6,456 nucleotides of DNA from an uncultured Eubacterium sp. (GCA_902462495.1 CABQCC010000080.1:1-6456); one strand, 5' to 3'; counted from the stretch's first letter, positions 1 through 6,409 are shown. The notes: a model not told the origin generated them from the letters alone. Translations and numbers: made by a program.

Positions 1-20
1 CTCACGGTATTTAATTCAAA

Positions 21-1292
21 TTACTTAAGACCCAACTCCGGATGTCTTGCAGCAACAACACCGAAAGCATCTTCTGCAATATCAACAGCGAGTTTGATGT
101 CCTCATCTGTTACGGCAGCGTTCATAAAGTGGTTGTGGTGAGAAGCAAGGAACAGACCTCTGCTTACACATTCAGCAATCCACTCCTGATGAAGCATAAG
201 GCTGTCATCATTTGCGATACGGAGATAGAAGAGTGCAGGCTCACCCGAAACCTTGAGGTTGAAGCCGTGCTCCTTACCTGCGGCAACAAGACCGTCGCAA
301 AGAAGTGTGCCCTTTTCTCTGAACATCTTAGGTGTGTCAAGTCTCTTCATCTTAGGAATACAAGCAAGACAAGCAGCGAATGGCTCGGCGCTCATCCAAT
401 ATGAACCTGTATATACAACCGATGAAGCAGTATTCTTCATATATTCCTGACCGCATACAGCAGACATATTGTAGCCGTTTGCAAGTGCTTTACAGAAGCA
501 GATAAGGTCTGCCTTAAAGCCGTAGTAATGGTCAGAACCTGCAAGGTCAAGACGGAAGCCTGTACGAACATCATCGATGATAAGAACCATACCGTGATCG
601 TCGCAGAACTTACGAACCTTTGCCCACTGCTCTTTTGTTGCAGTTGTGTTATCAAAGAAGTTACCGTGGTCGTACGGCTGTGCAATAAGACCTGCGAAAT
701 CGCCGTTTGCCTCATCATATGCCTTTTGCATAGCGTCCATATCGAACCAAGGAACAACAACATTGTTTTCTACTTCTTCAGGGAGGATACCGGGATAGTC
801 AGCCTTTTGAGCCCACTGGAAGTCACCGTGATAGTAACCCTTGAAGAACATCATCTTCTTTTTGCCTGTATGTGCTCTTGCACACATTACGGAGAAAGTT
901 GTTGCGTCTGAGCCGTTCTTCATAAAGAATGCCCAATCAGCTGTTGCAACGGTGTCCTTGAGGAGCTCGGCGCATTCAACCATCTTGTATGACGGTGAAG
1001 TTGTGCAGTTGCCACGCTTAAGCTGTTCCATAGCGGCAGCATCTACATCATCATCGCAATAGCCAAGAACATTCGGACCGTATGCGCACATAAAGTCAAG
1101 ATACTTATTGCCGTCTACATCCCAAAAATATGTGCCCTTTGCGTGATCAGACATCAATGGCCATTTTGTGATTGGGAGGAACAAGCCTTCAGACGGACCG
1201 AGGTGACCGTAAACACCTGAAGGAATTGCGTTGAGGGCTCTGTTGAACCACTCTTGTGATTTTTCGTGTTTATATTCAGGAAATTTGCTCAT
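21..1292 (-). CDS. class III PLP-dependent aminotransferase, glutamate-1-semialdehyde aminomutase-like, substrate unknown
   Basis: A 423-residue cytosolic fold-type I PLP enzyme, full length for the family (about 420-430). Visible motifs in order: an N-terminal IPSGVYGH segment (23-30) like the iPgGv motif of HemL; NGSDAT (126-131) at the phosphate-binding turn where HemL has SGTEA; GYYHG (152-156); LIIDDVRTGFR (237-247), whose Asp240 should contact the PLP pyridine nitrogen; and FCKALANGYN (266-275), whose Lys268 is the probable Schiff-base lysine. The catalytic core looks intact. The region around 295-304 (YTGSYWMSAE) differs from the SGNPLA-type motif of true HemL, and no other tetrapyrrole gene is nearby, so a role in heme synthesis is doubtful. 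The ATG start has an AAGGAGG site (1303-1309) ten bases upstream that overlaps the stop codon of the preceding SCP2-like gene, implying co-transcription and coupled translation. The aminotransferase class is certain; transaminase versus aminomutase activity and the substrate are not. Confidence 0.88.
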   Translation of the reverse strand: MSKFPEYKHEKSQEWFNRALNAIPSGVYGHLGPSEGLFLPITKWPLMSDHAKGTYFWDVDGNKYLDFMCAYGPNVLGYCDDDVDAAAMEQLKRGNCTTSPSYKMVECAELLKDTVATADWAFFMKNGSDATTFSVMCARAHTGKKKMMFFKGYYHGDFQWAQKADYPGILPEEVENNVVVPWFDMDAMQKAYDEANGDFAGLIAQPYDHGNFFDNTTATKEQWAKVRKFCDDHGMVLIIDDVRTGFRLDLAGSDHYYGFKADLICFCKALANGYNMSAVCGQEYMKNTASSVVYTGSYWMSAEPFAACLACIPKMKRLDTPKMFREKGTLLCDGLVAAGKEHGFNLKVSGEPALFYLRIANDDSLMLHQEWIAECVSRGLFLASHHNHFMNAAVTDEDIKLAVDIAEDAFGVVAARHPELGLK

Positions 1293-1307
1293 TATACCGT
1301 GTCCTCC

Positions 1308-2072
1308 TTAGCCCAAATATACAGCAACTCTGTCAAGAATTCTGTTGATATTGTCAATCATATTAATCATACCGCACATATAGATATTGCCTGCACAAAG
1401 CTCTGCCATTGTTGATGCAGTGCCGTTGAAAAGTGCATTTGCAAGTTCTACAGTCTTAAACTCCATTACCGCTCTCGGAGTGTCAGGCTTTTCCTTGATG
1501 AGTTCAAGGTGATGATCTCTTGCTCTGACTGTTACATAACAAGCGTCTGTGATGCCCATCTGAATGTCACCGTCAGGGATGTATGATGCAGAAAGCTTGC
1601 TGATTGAATCTGTGTTGCCCAATGCACAAATAGCACCGCCGATTGTGTACATTGTGAGGATAGTTGACTTTCTGAAGAAATCCTTATCCTTCAAATCTTC
1701 TTCACTTGGCATAAGATACTTTGTCAAAATATTTGTAAGCTTTGTGAAAGGACCCATAAGAAATGACAAAACCTGTGCAATATTCTTTGCAGGAATACCC
1801 GGCTTGCTGTCATCAATAAGGGCATTAAACTTTTCAGGAGATGCAAACTTCATCTTGCAGGTGCAACCGTAGTCACCCTCTGTCATTTTGCATCCATCTT
1901 GTGTGAAATGATAAGTTACACAAGGACCGTCCGTAACATCAAAACACAATGAAACAGGCTTTTTGAGTCCTCGGCAAACTGCTTTTGCTTCGTCAACCAT
2001 ATCGCAAAGATTCTCTAATGTTGCGAGAACGCCGTACGCATTGACAAATGCCATTGATTTTGCTTCTTTCAA
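1308..2072 (-). CDS. SCP2-like (sterol carrier protein 2 fold) protein, probably two tandem modules
   Basis: A 254-residue protein without signal peptide or clear membrane span. The N-terminal half carries an SCP2-like pattern: alternating strands at 39-75 (SLCFDVTDGP, then YHFTQDG), followed by MKFASPEKFNALID (74-87) and helical sequence to about 120. The C-terminal half repeats the plan: strands at 168-195, then MEFKTVELANALFNG (203-217) and a last amphipathic helix to 253. SCP2 domains bind lipids or other hydrophobic ligands in a tunnel; ligand binding here is inference from fold resemblance. The start is TTG at 2072, chosen because AAGGAGG (2080-2086) lies seven bases before it, whereas the first ATG (2054) would be 25 bases away. 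It is the first gene of an operon with the downstream aminotransferase (15-base gap) and sits behind a strong promoter at 2137-2165. Cysteines are fairly numerous (C23, C33, C43, C51, C61, C70, C72 in the first half). The SCP2 assignment is probable; the function is unknown. Confidence 0.7.
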   Translation of the reverse strand: MKEAKSMAFVNAYGVLATLENLCDMVDEAKAVCRGLKKPVSLCFDVTDGPCVTYHFTQDGCKMTEGDYGCTCKMKFASPEKFNALIDDSKPGIPAKNIAQVLSFLMGPFTKLTNILTKYLMPSEEDLKDKDFFRKSTILTMYTIGGAICALGNTDSISKLSASYIPDGDIQMGITDACYVTVRARDHHLELIKEKPDTPRAVMEFKTVELANALFNGTASTMAELCAGNIYMCGMINMIDNINRILDRVAVYLG

Positions 2073-2079
2073 AACAATT

Positions 2080-2086
2080 CCTCCTT
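2080..2086 (-). promoter_or_regulatory. Shine-Dalgarno site deciding a TTG start
   Basis: On the minus strand AAGGAGG is followed by a seven-base spacer (AATTGTT) and TTG at 2070-2072. This places the start of the SCP2-like protein at TTG rather than at the ATG 18 bases further in. Confidence 0.85.
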
Positions 2087-2098
2087 AATTCTGTCGTT

Positions 2099-2111
2099 GT
2101 TAAAATTTAAC
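2099..2111. promoter_or_regulatory. 13-bp palindrome in the 5' leader, possible operator
   Basis: GTTAAA-A-TTTAAC is a perfect inverted repeat about 20-30 bases downstream of the predicted transcription start of the SCP2-like operon. With flanking bases it reads TTGTTAA-AAT-TTAACATA, resembling the Rex redox-repressor consensus TTGTTAANNNNTTAACAA but with a centre one base shorter and an imperfect right end. A regulator binding here could block elongation. It is AT-rich, so chance occurrence is possible. Confidence 0.3.
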
Positions 2112-2136
2112 ATACGAATGCCTAATATACATTGAA

Positions 2137-2165
2137 ATTATAGCATAAGTCACAGTTTTTATCAA
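2137..2165 (-). promoter_or_regulatory. sigma-A promoter with extended -10, SCP2-like/aminotransferase operon
   Basis: Read on the minus strand: -35 TTGATA (2160-2165; 5 of 6 to TTGACA), a 17-base spacer, and -10 TATAAT (2137-2142) preceded by TGC, which makes an extended -10. Transcription should begin near 2130, giving a leader of about 58 bases before the TTG start at 2072. It stands downstream of the mutase-operon terminator, so the two minus-strand operons are separately transcribed. Confidence 0.82.
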
Positions 2166-2178
2166 CAAAATATATTAA

Positions 2179-2212
2179 ATAAATGTAAACTAAATCAAAT
2201 TTATACATTTAT
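2179..2212. repeat. 9-bp inverted repeat upstream of the SCP2-like operon promoter
   Basis: ATAAATGTA (2179-2187) and TACATTTAT (2204-2212) are perfect inverted copies separated by 16 bases. The centre is at about -65 relative to the predicted start of the leftward promoter, a typical activator position. The sequence is very AT-rich and no regulator family is recognised from it. Confidence 0.3.
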
Positions 2213-2297
2213 CACAAAATATTCCGCAACTTTTTGTATCATAATATTATTTTACTGTTAAAATATAGCTTGACAAATAAATATCAAAGTCAACGCA

Positions 2298-2338
2298 AAC
2301 AAAAAATAATCGGACAACCCAACGGTTATCCGATTAAA
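2298..2338 (-). terminator. rho-independent terminator of the mutase/miniprotein operon
   Basis: On the minus strand a 12-bp stem spans 2308-2335 (AATCGGATAACC pairing with GGTTGTCCGATT, one G-T wobble) closed by a GTTG tetraloop and followed at once by ATTTTTT (2301-2307). The stem begins eight bases after the miniprotein stop codon. The plus-strand side has no T tract, so it acts leftward only. Confidence 0.92.
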
Positions 2339-2343
2339 CTTTA

Positions 2344-2439
2344 TCAATTTATAAATGCAAATACACCGGCAGTAAGACCGCTGAGTCCCATAAGCACCGC
2401 CAATACAATAGCTGTAATTTTTACCCAAGTTCTGTTCAT
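2344..2439 (-). CDS. 31-residue single-helix membrane miniprotein
   Basis: An ATG-to-TGA ORF of 31 codons. The product begins MNRTWVK and continues as an almost unbroken hydrophobic stretch (residues 8-30: ITAIVLAVLMGLSGL, then TAGVFAFI) ending in Asn. The basic N-terminus before one helix predicts an N-in membrane anchor. Three facts support expression: a GAGG ribosome binding site (2448-2452 region) eight bases before the ATG; a position 12 bases after the mutase stop codon in the same operon; and a terminator that starts eight bases after its own stop. Size and layout resemble Prli42/DUF4044-type Firmicutes miniproteins (short basic head, one helix with an LM-x-x-S-like centre). That is a resemblance by eye only, and a signal-peptide-like or uncharacterised small protein is equally possible. 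Confidence 0.72.
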   Translation of the reverse strand: MNRTWVKITAIVLAVLMGLSGLTAGVFAFIN

Positions 2440-2451
2440 TCGATTTTCCTC

Positions 2452-4167
2452 TTATTCCATAAATTTGCCGGCTGCCTCAACCAAAGTGTCTGCAAGAGTG
2501 TGAGCACTGTTTTTATCTGTGCCGATTGCAGTAATATATGCCTTGATTTTCGGCTCTGTGCCTGACGGTCTGACAATAACCTTATTGCCATCGGTAAGGT
2601 CAAATGCAATAACATTTGATTTTGGCAAATCAATAGTCTTTGACGGAGAACCGTCTGCATAAGTGACGGTTGAACTTTCGTAATCAGACACGGCTGTTAC
2701 TGCCATACCTGCAATTTCCTTTGGCGGATTTGTGCGGAGTGTGTCCATAATAGATGCCATTTTGTCCATACCTGCCGCACCCTCAAAAGTGTATGACTCA
2801 ACAACATTAGCATAGTAGCCGAATTCATCATAAAGAGAGTTCATAACGTCAACAAGGTTCATATTCTTTGTTTTGTAATAAGCCGCCATTTCGCAAATAA
2901 GCATTGAAGCAACAACTGCGTCCTTATCTCTTGCATGAGTGCCTGCAAGGTAGCCGTAGCTTTCTTCAAATCCCATAACAAAGTCGCTTGCTCTGCCCTC
3001 TGCCTCAAGATTTGTGATAAGCTCGCCGATATACTTAAATCCCGTGAGAAGATTTTTGAAAGTGCAGTTATATTTTTTAGCAATAACTTCTGCAAGGTCG
3101 GTTGAAACAAAGGATTTTACGGCAATTGCAGATGACGGCAATGTGCCCTTTGCGTTACGCTCCGAAAGAATGTAATTGAGGAGCATTGCGCCAACTTCGT
3201 TACCGCTCAAAAGAACAGGCTCGCCCTTATCATCGGGAACGGCAATGCCAACTCTGTCGCAGTCAGGGTCGGTTGCAAGAAGCAAATCCGCCTTGATAGT
3301 CTTGTTCATTTCAAGTCCAAGTTCGAACACCTGCTTAATTTCCGGATTTGGGAACGGACAAGTCGAGAAGTTGCCGTCAGGATTTTCCTGCTCAGGAACA
3401 ACATAAACATTCTTAACACCGATTCTGTCGAGAATTTCACGAACCGGCTTGTTGCCCGTGCCGTTAAGCGGAGTATAAATAACCTTTAAATCGGCGTTCT
3501 TTACAATATCGGGATTGATACATTGCTTTTGAACCTCGTCAAGGAACAATTCGATTACATCCTTGCCGATAAACTCGATTCTGCCATCGGCAACAGCCTT
3601 GTCAAAATCAACCTTTTTGATGCCTGTAAAGTAATCCACCTTTTGAATGAACTCGTATGTTTCCGACGCTTCTTCATCGGTCATTTGATAGCCCTTTGGA
3701 TTGTAGCACTTATAGCCGTTATACTTTGCAGGGTTGTGCGAAGCGGTGAGAATGATACCGCTTGATGTGTGGAAGTGACGGATTGCGAATGAAAGGCAAG
3801 GAGTCGGCTCAAGTTCGTCATAAATATAAACCTTGATGCCGTTTGCAGCCAAAATGATTGCAGCCTCTTTGCTGAAATATTCCGATTTAATTCTGCTGTC
3901 GTAGCCGATTGCAACGGACGGTGACTCGTAGTGAGCGTTGAGAAAATCCGCAAGTCCCTGTGTTGCTCTGCCGACTGTGTAAATATTCATTCTGTTTGTG
4001 CCTGCTCCGATTACACCACGAAGTCCGGCAGTACCAAATTCGAGTGAACGATAGAATCTATCCAAAATCTCATCGTCATTGTCCTTTATGCTTTCAAGTT
4101 CTGCCGTAAGGTCAGGGTCGCCTGTTGCCTTTTGCAACCACTCGTTATATAAAGCGTTAATGTCCAT
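2452..4167 (-). CDS. phospho-sugar mutase (phosphoglucomutase/phosphomannomutase, alpha-D-phosphohexomutase family)
   Basis: A 571-residue cytosolic enzyme, the usual length for PgcA-like Firmicutes members. It interconverts hexose 1- and 6-phosphates (glucose, possibly mannose) and so feeds UDP-glucose, glycogen and surface-glycan synthesis. All four active-site loops are present: GTAGLRG (45-51) near the N-terminus; the phosphoserine loop TASHNP (141-146, Ser143); the metal-binding loop DPDCDR (300-305); the sugar-binding loop GFEESYG (399-405); and the phosphate-binding loop RPSGTEPK (533-540). The reading frame is open up to a TTG at 4185, but that TTG precedes and overlaps the AAGGAG ribosome binding site (4174-4179). 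The ATG at 4167, six bases after that site, is therefore the start. The gene leads an operon with the miniprotein downstream and is driven by the promoter at 4213-4241. The family is certain; glucose versus mannose preference cannot be read from sequence. Confidence 0.96.
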   Translation of the reverse strand: MDINALYNEWLQKATGDPDLTAELESIKDNDDEILDRFYRSLEFGTAGLRGVIGAGTNRMNIYTVGRATQGLADFLNAHYESPSVAIGYDSRIKSEYFSKEAAIILAANGIKVYIYDELEPTPCLSFAIRHFHTSSGIILTASHNPAKYNGYKCYNPKGYQMTDEEASETYEFIQKVDYFTGIKKVDFDKAVADGRIEFIGKDVIELFLDEVQKQCINPDIVKNADLKVIYTPLNGTGNKPVREILDRIGVKNVYVVPEQENPDGNFSTCPFPNPEIKQVFELGLEMNKTIKADLLLATDPDCDRVGIAVPDDKGEPVLLSGNEVGAMLLNYILSERNAKGTLPSSAIAVKSFVSTDLAEVIAKKYNCTFKNLLTGFKYIGELITNLEAEGRASDFVMGFEESYGYLAGTHARDKDAVVASMLICEMAAYYKTKNMNLVDVMNSLYDEFGYYANVVESYTFEGAAGMDKMASIMDTLRTNPPKEIAGMAVTAVSDYESSTVTYADGSPSKTIDLPKSNVIAFDLTDGNKVIVRPSGTEPKIKAYITAIGTDKNSAHTLADTLVEAAGKFME

Positions 4168-4173
4168 AAGAAA

Positions 4174-4179
4174 CTCCTT
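4174..4179 (-). promoter_or_regulatory. Shine-Dalgarno site fixing the mutase start
   Basis: AAGGAG on the minus strand, then the six-base spacer TTTCTT and ATG at 4165-4167. It lies inside the six-codon N-terminal extension that a TTG start at 4185 would give, so that extension is not translated as protein. Confidence 0.88.
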
Positions 4180-4212
4180 AATCAATTAATGTTTATTTGA
4201 AAATTCGAACTT

Positions 4213-4241
4213 ATTTTAAACTTATTATTTTGTATTGTCAA
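4213..4241 (-). promoter_or_regulatory. sigma-A promoter of the mutase/miniprotein operon
   Basis: Minus strand: a perfect -35 TTGACA (4236-4241), a 17-base spacer and -10 TAAAAT (4213-4218; 5 of 6 to TATAAT). The predicted start near 4206 gives a leader of about 39 bases. The -35 overlaps the -35 of the plus-strand promoter by five bases. Confidence 0.8.
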
Positions 4242-4263
4242 TATTTCAAATATAATGTATAAT
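4235..4263 (+). promoter_or_regulatory. sigma-A promoter of the acyltransferase/comM operon
   Basis: Plus strand: -35 TTGTCA (4235-4240; 5 of 6), a 17-base spacer and a perfect -10 TATAAT (4258-4263). A second TATAAT at 4251-4256 lacks a well-placed -35. The predicted start near 4270 leaves a leader of about 25 bases before the ATG at 4295. Confidence 0.8.
4241..4253. promoter_or_regulatory. 13-bp palindrome inside the rightward promoter spacer, possible operator
   Basis: ATATTT-C-AAATAT is a perfect inverted repeat lying between the -35 and -10 of the plus-strand promoter and touching the -35 of the minus-strand one. A bound repressor would occlude the rightward promoter and probably both. 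The sequence is AT-only apart from the centre, so chance is a real alternative. Confidence 0.3.
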
Positions 4264-4294
4264 ATTTATTAACAATTTATTTGCAGGTGATGAA

Positions 4295-5299
4295 ATGAAA
4301 AAGAGAATTGCATTGTGGGACAATCTGAAATTTCTGCTTATCATATTGGTTGTAATAGGACATTTTGCACAACAGCTTAGAGATAACAACGAGATTTTGC
4401 AAAGAATATATGTGCTGATATACTCTTTTCATATGCCGGCTTTTATTTTTGTGACAGGATTGTTTTCAAAAAGAGCCGTAAATGAAAAAGATATCAAGAA
4501 AATATTGCCGTACTTAACTTGCTTTTTTGCAACAACGGTTACACTCTTTTTGACAACCTCGGCACTTGGTTGGGAATCAAAATTCGAACTGTTCAGTCCG
4601 GGCGGATTGCCGTGGTACTTGATGTCTATGTTCATTATGTTTCTGATTACAATGCTGTTGAAAGATTACAAACCGCAATACATATTTATATTGTCACTGT
4701 TCATAGGCGTTATGTGCGGATTTGTACAAGCAGAAGATCCCGACTTCTTCACTTGGATGCGAACCCTCATATTCTATCCGTTTTTCTATCTCGGATATTG
4801 CCTTGACAGCGAAAAAATCGAAAAAGCAACAAACAAAATCTATCTGAAAATCATCGCTGTTGTGTTTTTTGTGACGATGTACATACTCATTTTTTCATAT
4901 CCGAAAGAGGCAAGAACACTCAGCCAGCTCAACACGGCAAGGCATTTTTATTCGGAATTGGGACGATTTGAACCTCTCGGATGGCTGTACAGAATTATGT
5001 GCTACGCAATAGGATTTGCGGCGATATTCCTGCTGATAAGCCTGATTCCGAGAAAAAATATTTCAGCTTTCACAAAATACGGAGGACGAACACTCGGAAT
5101 ATATATGTTCCATTATGTCGTTATATATATATTATTATATGTATTCAATATCCAAGATATATTCAAATCCGTTTTTCCAAACAGCTGGGCATATTTAATC
5201 ATCCCTGTTGCAATACTGACAGCATATTTCTGTGGCAATCCGCTGTTCAATCAGGTATCGCAAAAGCTGTTTTCACGCAAAGGAAAACTGAAAGGATAA
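4295..5299 (+). CDS. acyltransferase-3 family integral membrane protein (fucose 4-O-acetylase-like)
   Basis: A 334-residue polytopic protein with roughly nine or ten hydrophobic segments. Such proteins move acetyl or other acyl groups across the membrane onto glycans, peptidoglycan, teichoic acid or exopolysaccharide; the target here is unknown. Family marks: WDNLKFLLIILVVIGHF (8-24) with the conserved His23 in the first helix; YSFHMPAFIFVTG (43-55), the FHMPlF-x-x-SG motif with His46; PWYLMSMF (106-113), the W-x-L motif after helix 3; and GGRTLGIYMFH (263-273) near the C-terminus, ending in His273. The basic tail (SRKGKLKG) should be cytosolic. The ATG has AGGTGAT (4285-4291), complementary to the 16S 3' end, just upstream. 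An overlapping ATG at 4290 stops after two codons. It is the first gene of the rightward operon and ends three bases before comM, suggesting translational coupling although the two functions are not obviously linked. Confidence 0.88.
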   Translation: MKKRIALWDNLKFLLIILVVIGHFAQQLRDNNEILQRIYVLIYSFHMPAFIFVTGLFSKRAVNEKDIKKILPYLTCFFATTVTLFLTTSALGWESKFELFSPGGLPWYLMSMFIMFLITMLLKDYKPQYIFILSLFIGVMCGFVQAEDPDFFTWMRTLIFYPFFYLGYCLDSEKIEKATNKIYLKIIAVVFFVTMYILIFSYPKEARTLSQLNTARHFYSELGRFEPLGWLYRIMCYAIGFAAIFLLISLIPRKNISAFTKYGGRTLGIYMFHYVVIYILLYVFNIQDIFKSVFPNSWAYLIIPVAILTAYFCGNPLFNQVSQKLFSRKGKLKG

Positions 5300-5302
5300 G
5301 CT

Positions 5303-6409
5303 ATGTTTGCTAAAGTAAAAAGTGAAGGACTTTTGGGAATAGAAAGCTACGATGTTGAGGTTGAAGCTGACCTCAGCTCAGGCATGCCGAGATTTGACCT
5401 TGTCGGCTTGCCCGACACGGCGGTTAAAGAAAGCCGTGAGCGTGTGAGAGCGTCAATCAAAAACTGCGGTTTTGACTTCCCTGTTTCAAGAATAACGGTT
5501 AACATTGCCCCTGCCGACATCAAAAAAGCAGGTGCCGTATACGACCTGCCGATACTCATTTCAATCCTAAAAGCAAGCGGTCAAATCAAGGCAAACTTAG
5601 ATGATTTTGCATTTATCGGTGAGTTGTCGCTTGACGGTGAAATTCGCAAGGCGAACGGCGTTTTGCCAATGGTTTTGCGTGCAAAAGAAAAAGGAATAGG
5701 TGCAATTTTTGTGCCGTATCAAAACGCATTCGAAGCAAGCGTTGTCAACGGCATTGACATTCTCCCTGCAAAAAGCATAAAAGAAATTGTTTCTCACCTT
5801 GATTTCGGCAAACTGATTGAGCCTGTTTCGCACGATATAAGCGAGGAGGACACGCTCACAGAACAACTTGATTTTGCCGATGTCAGAGGTCAGGAAGCCG
5901 CAAAAAGAGCTATTGAAATCGCTGCGGCAGGCTCACACAACTTGATTATGATTGGTCCTCCGGGCACAGGAAAATCAATGCTTGCAAAGAGAATCGGCTC
6001 GATTTTGCCCGATATGACATTTGACGAAAAAATCGAAACAACGGCGATTTATTCCGTTGCGGGAATGTTGCCCGAAGATGTAAAATTAATATCAAAGCGA
6101 CCGTTCAGAAGTCCTCACCACACAATCTCTGCACAAGGATTGACGGGCGGCGGAACAAACCTCAGACCGGGCGAATTGTCGCTTGCACACAACGGCGTGC
6201 TGTTTATGGACGAGTTCCCCGAATTTGACAGACGAACAAAGGAATCACTCAGGCAACCGCTTGAAGATTCAAGAGTTACAATCAGCCGTGCAGGCGGTAC
6301 AGTCAGTTATCCTGCAAACCTGATGGTTGTTGCCGCAATGAACCCTTGCCCGTGCGGTTATCTCGGTCATCCGAGAACGCCGTGCAAATGCACAGACGGA
6401 GCCACTTGA
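5303..6409 (+). CDS. comM: ComM/YifB-type Mg-chelatase-like AAA+ ATPase, 3' end lost at a junction
   Basis: A 368-residue reading frame; the family normally has about 500-510. ComM is a hexameric helicase-like ATPase that promotes branch migration during natural transformation. Present: the N-terminal ChlI/Lon-S5-like domain (1-165; the stretch from 28 to 47 with LVGLPDTAVKESRERV, then NIAPADIKKAG); Walker A GPPGTGKS (218-225); the RPFRSPHHT motif (266-274) followed by TGGG (281-284); Walker B GVLFMDEF (298-305); and the MNPCPCGYLGHP/CKC cysteine cluster (C349, C351, C361, C363). Homology continues through CTDGA (363-367). The next codons should lead to the SGPLLDRID arginine-finger region but read Thr-stop. 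Everything after about base 6402 is foreign sequence, so the arginine finger, sensor 2 and C-terminal Mg-chelatase domain are missing. The start has AAAGGA (5291-5296) six bases upstream. Identity is near certain; the truncation is probably artefactual. Confidence 0.93.
   Translation: MFAKVKSEGLLGIESYDVEVEADLSSGMPRFDLVGLPDTAVKESRERVRASIKNCGFDFPVSRITVNIAPADIKKAGAVYDLPILISILKASGQIKANLDDFAFIGELSLDGEIRKANGVLPMVLRAKEKGIGAIFVPYQNAFEASVVNGIDILPAKSIKEIVSHLDFGKLIEPVSHDISEEDTLTEQLDFADVRGQEAAKRAIEIAAAGSHNLIMIGPPGTGKSMLAKRIGSILPDMTFDEKIETTAIYSVAGMLPEDVKLISKRPFRSPHHTISAQGLTGGGTNLRPGELSLAHNGVLFMDEFPEFDRRTKESLRQPLEDSRVTISRAGGTVSYPANLMVVAAMNPCPCGYLGHPRTPCKCTDGAT

Noticed and set aside
1..20. Terminator after the aminotransferase gene
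   Set aside because: Only 20 bases remain and no inverted repeat or T tract can be seen in them.
42..1062. Several plus-strand open frames opposite the aminotransferase
   Set aside because: They are antisense shadows of a gene with intact catalytic motifs. They overlap one another and have no convincing start signals.
2196..2231. Second possible leftward promoter (TTGCGG, 18-base spacer, TATAAA on the minus strand)
   Set aside because: The -35 is poor, the spacer is suboptimal, and a much better extended -10 promoter lies downstream at 2137-2165.
2214..2237. Short inverted repeat ACAAAA / TTTTGT with a 12-base loop
   Set aside because: Six AT-rich base pairs with a large loop are too weak for a terminator and expected by chance in this region.
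2234..2503. 89-residue plus-strand open frame spanning the terminator and miniprotein region
   Set aside because: It runs antisense through the terminator stem, the miniprotein and the mutase 3' end, has no ribosome binding site, and its protein shows no family features.
2859..3953. Open frames on both strands inside the mutase gene
   Set aside because: They fall inside a complete gene containing all four active-site loops and have low-complexity, frame-shifted composition.
4251..4256. First TATAAT of the rightward promoter region as the -10
   Set aside because: No acceptable -35 lies 16-18 bases upstream, whereas the second TATAAT (4258-4263) has TTGTCA at exactly 17 bases.
5303..6409. A naturally short ComM variant lacking the C-terminal domain
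   Set aside because: The ATPase needs the lost arginine-finger and sensor-2 region. The break coincides exactly with the start of an unrelated htpG-like sequence on the other strand, which points to a join.
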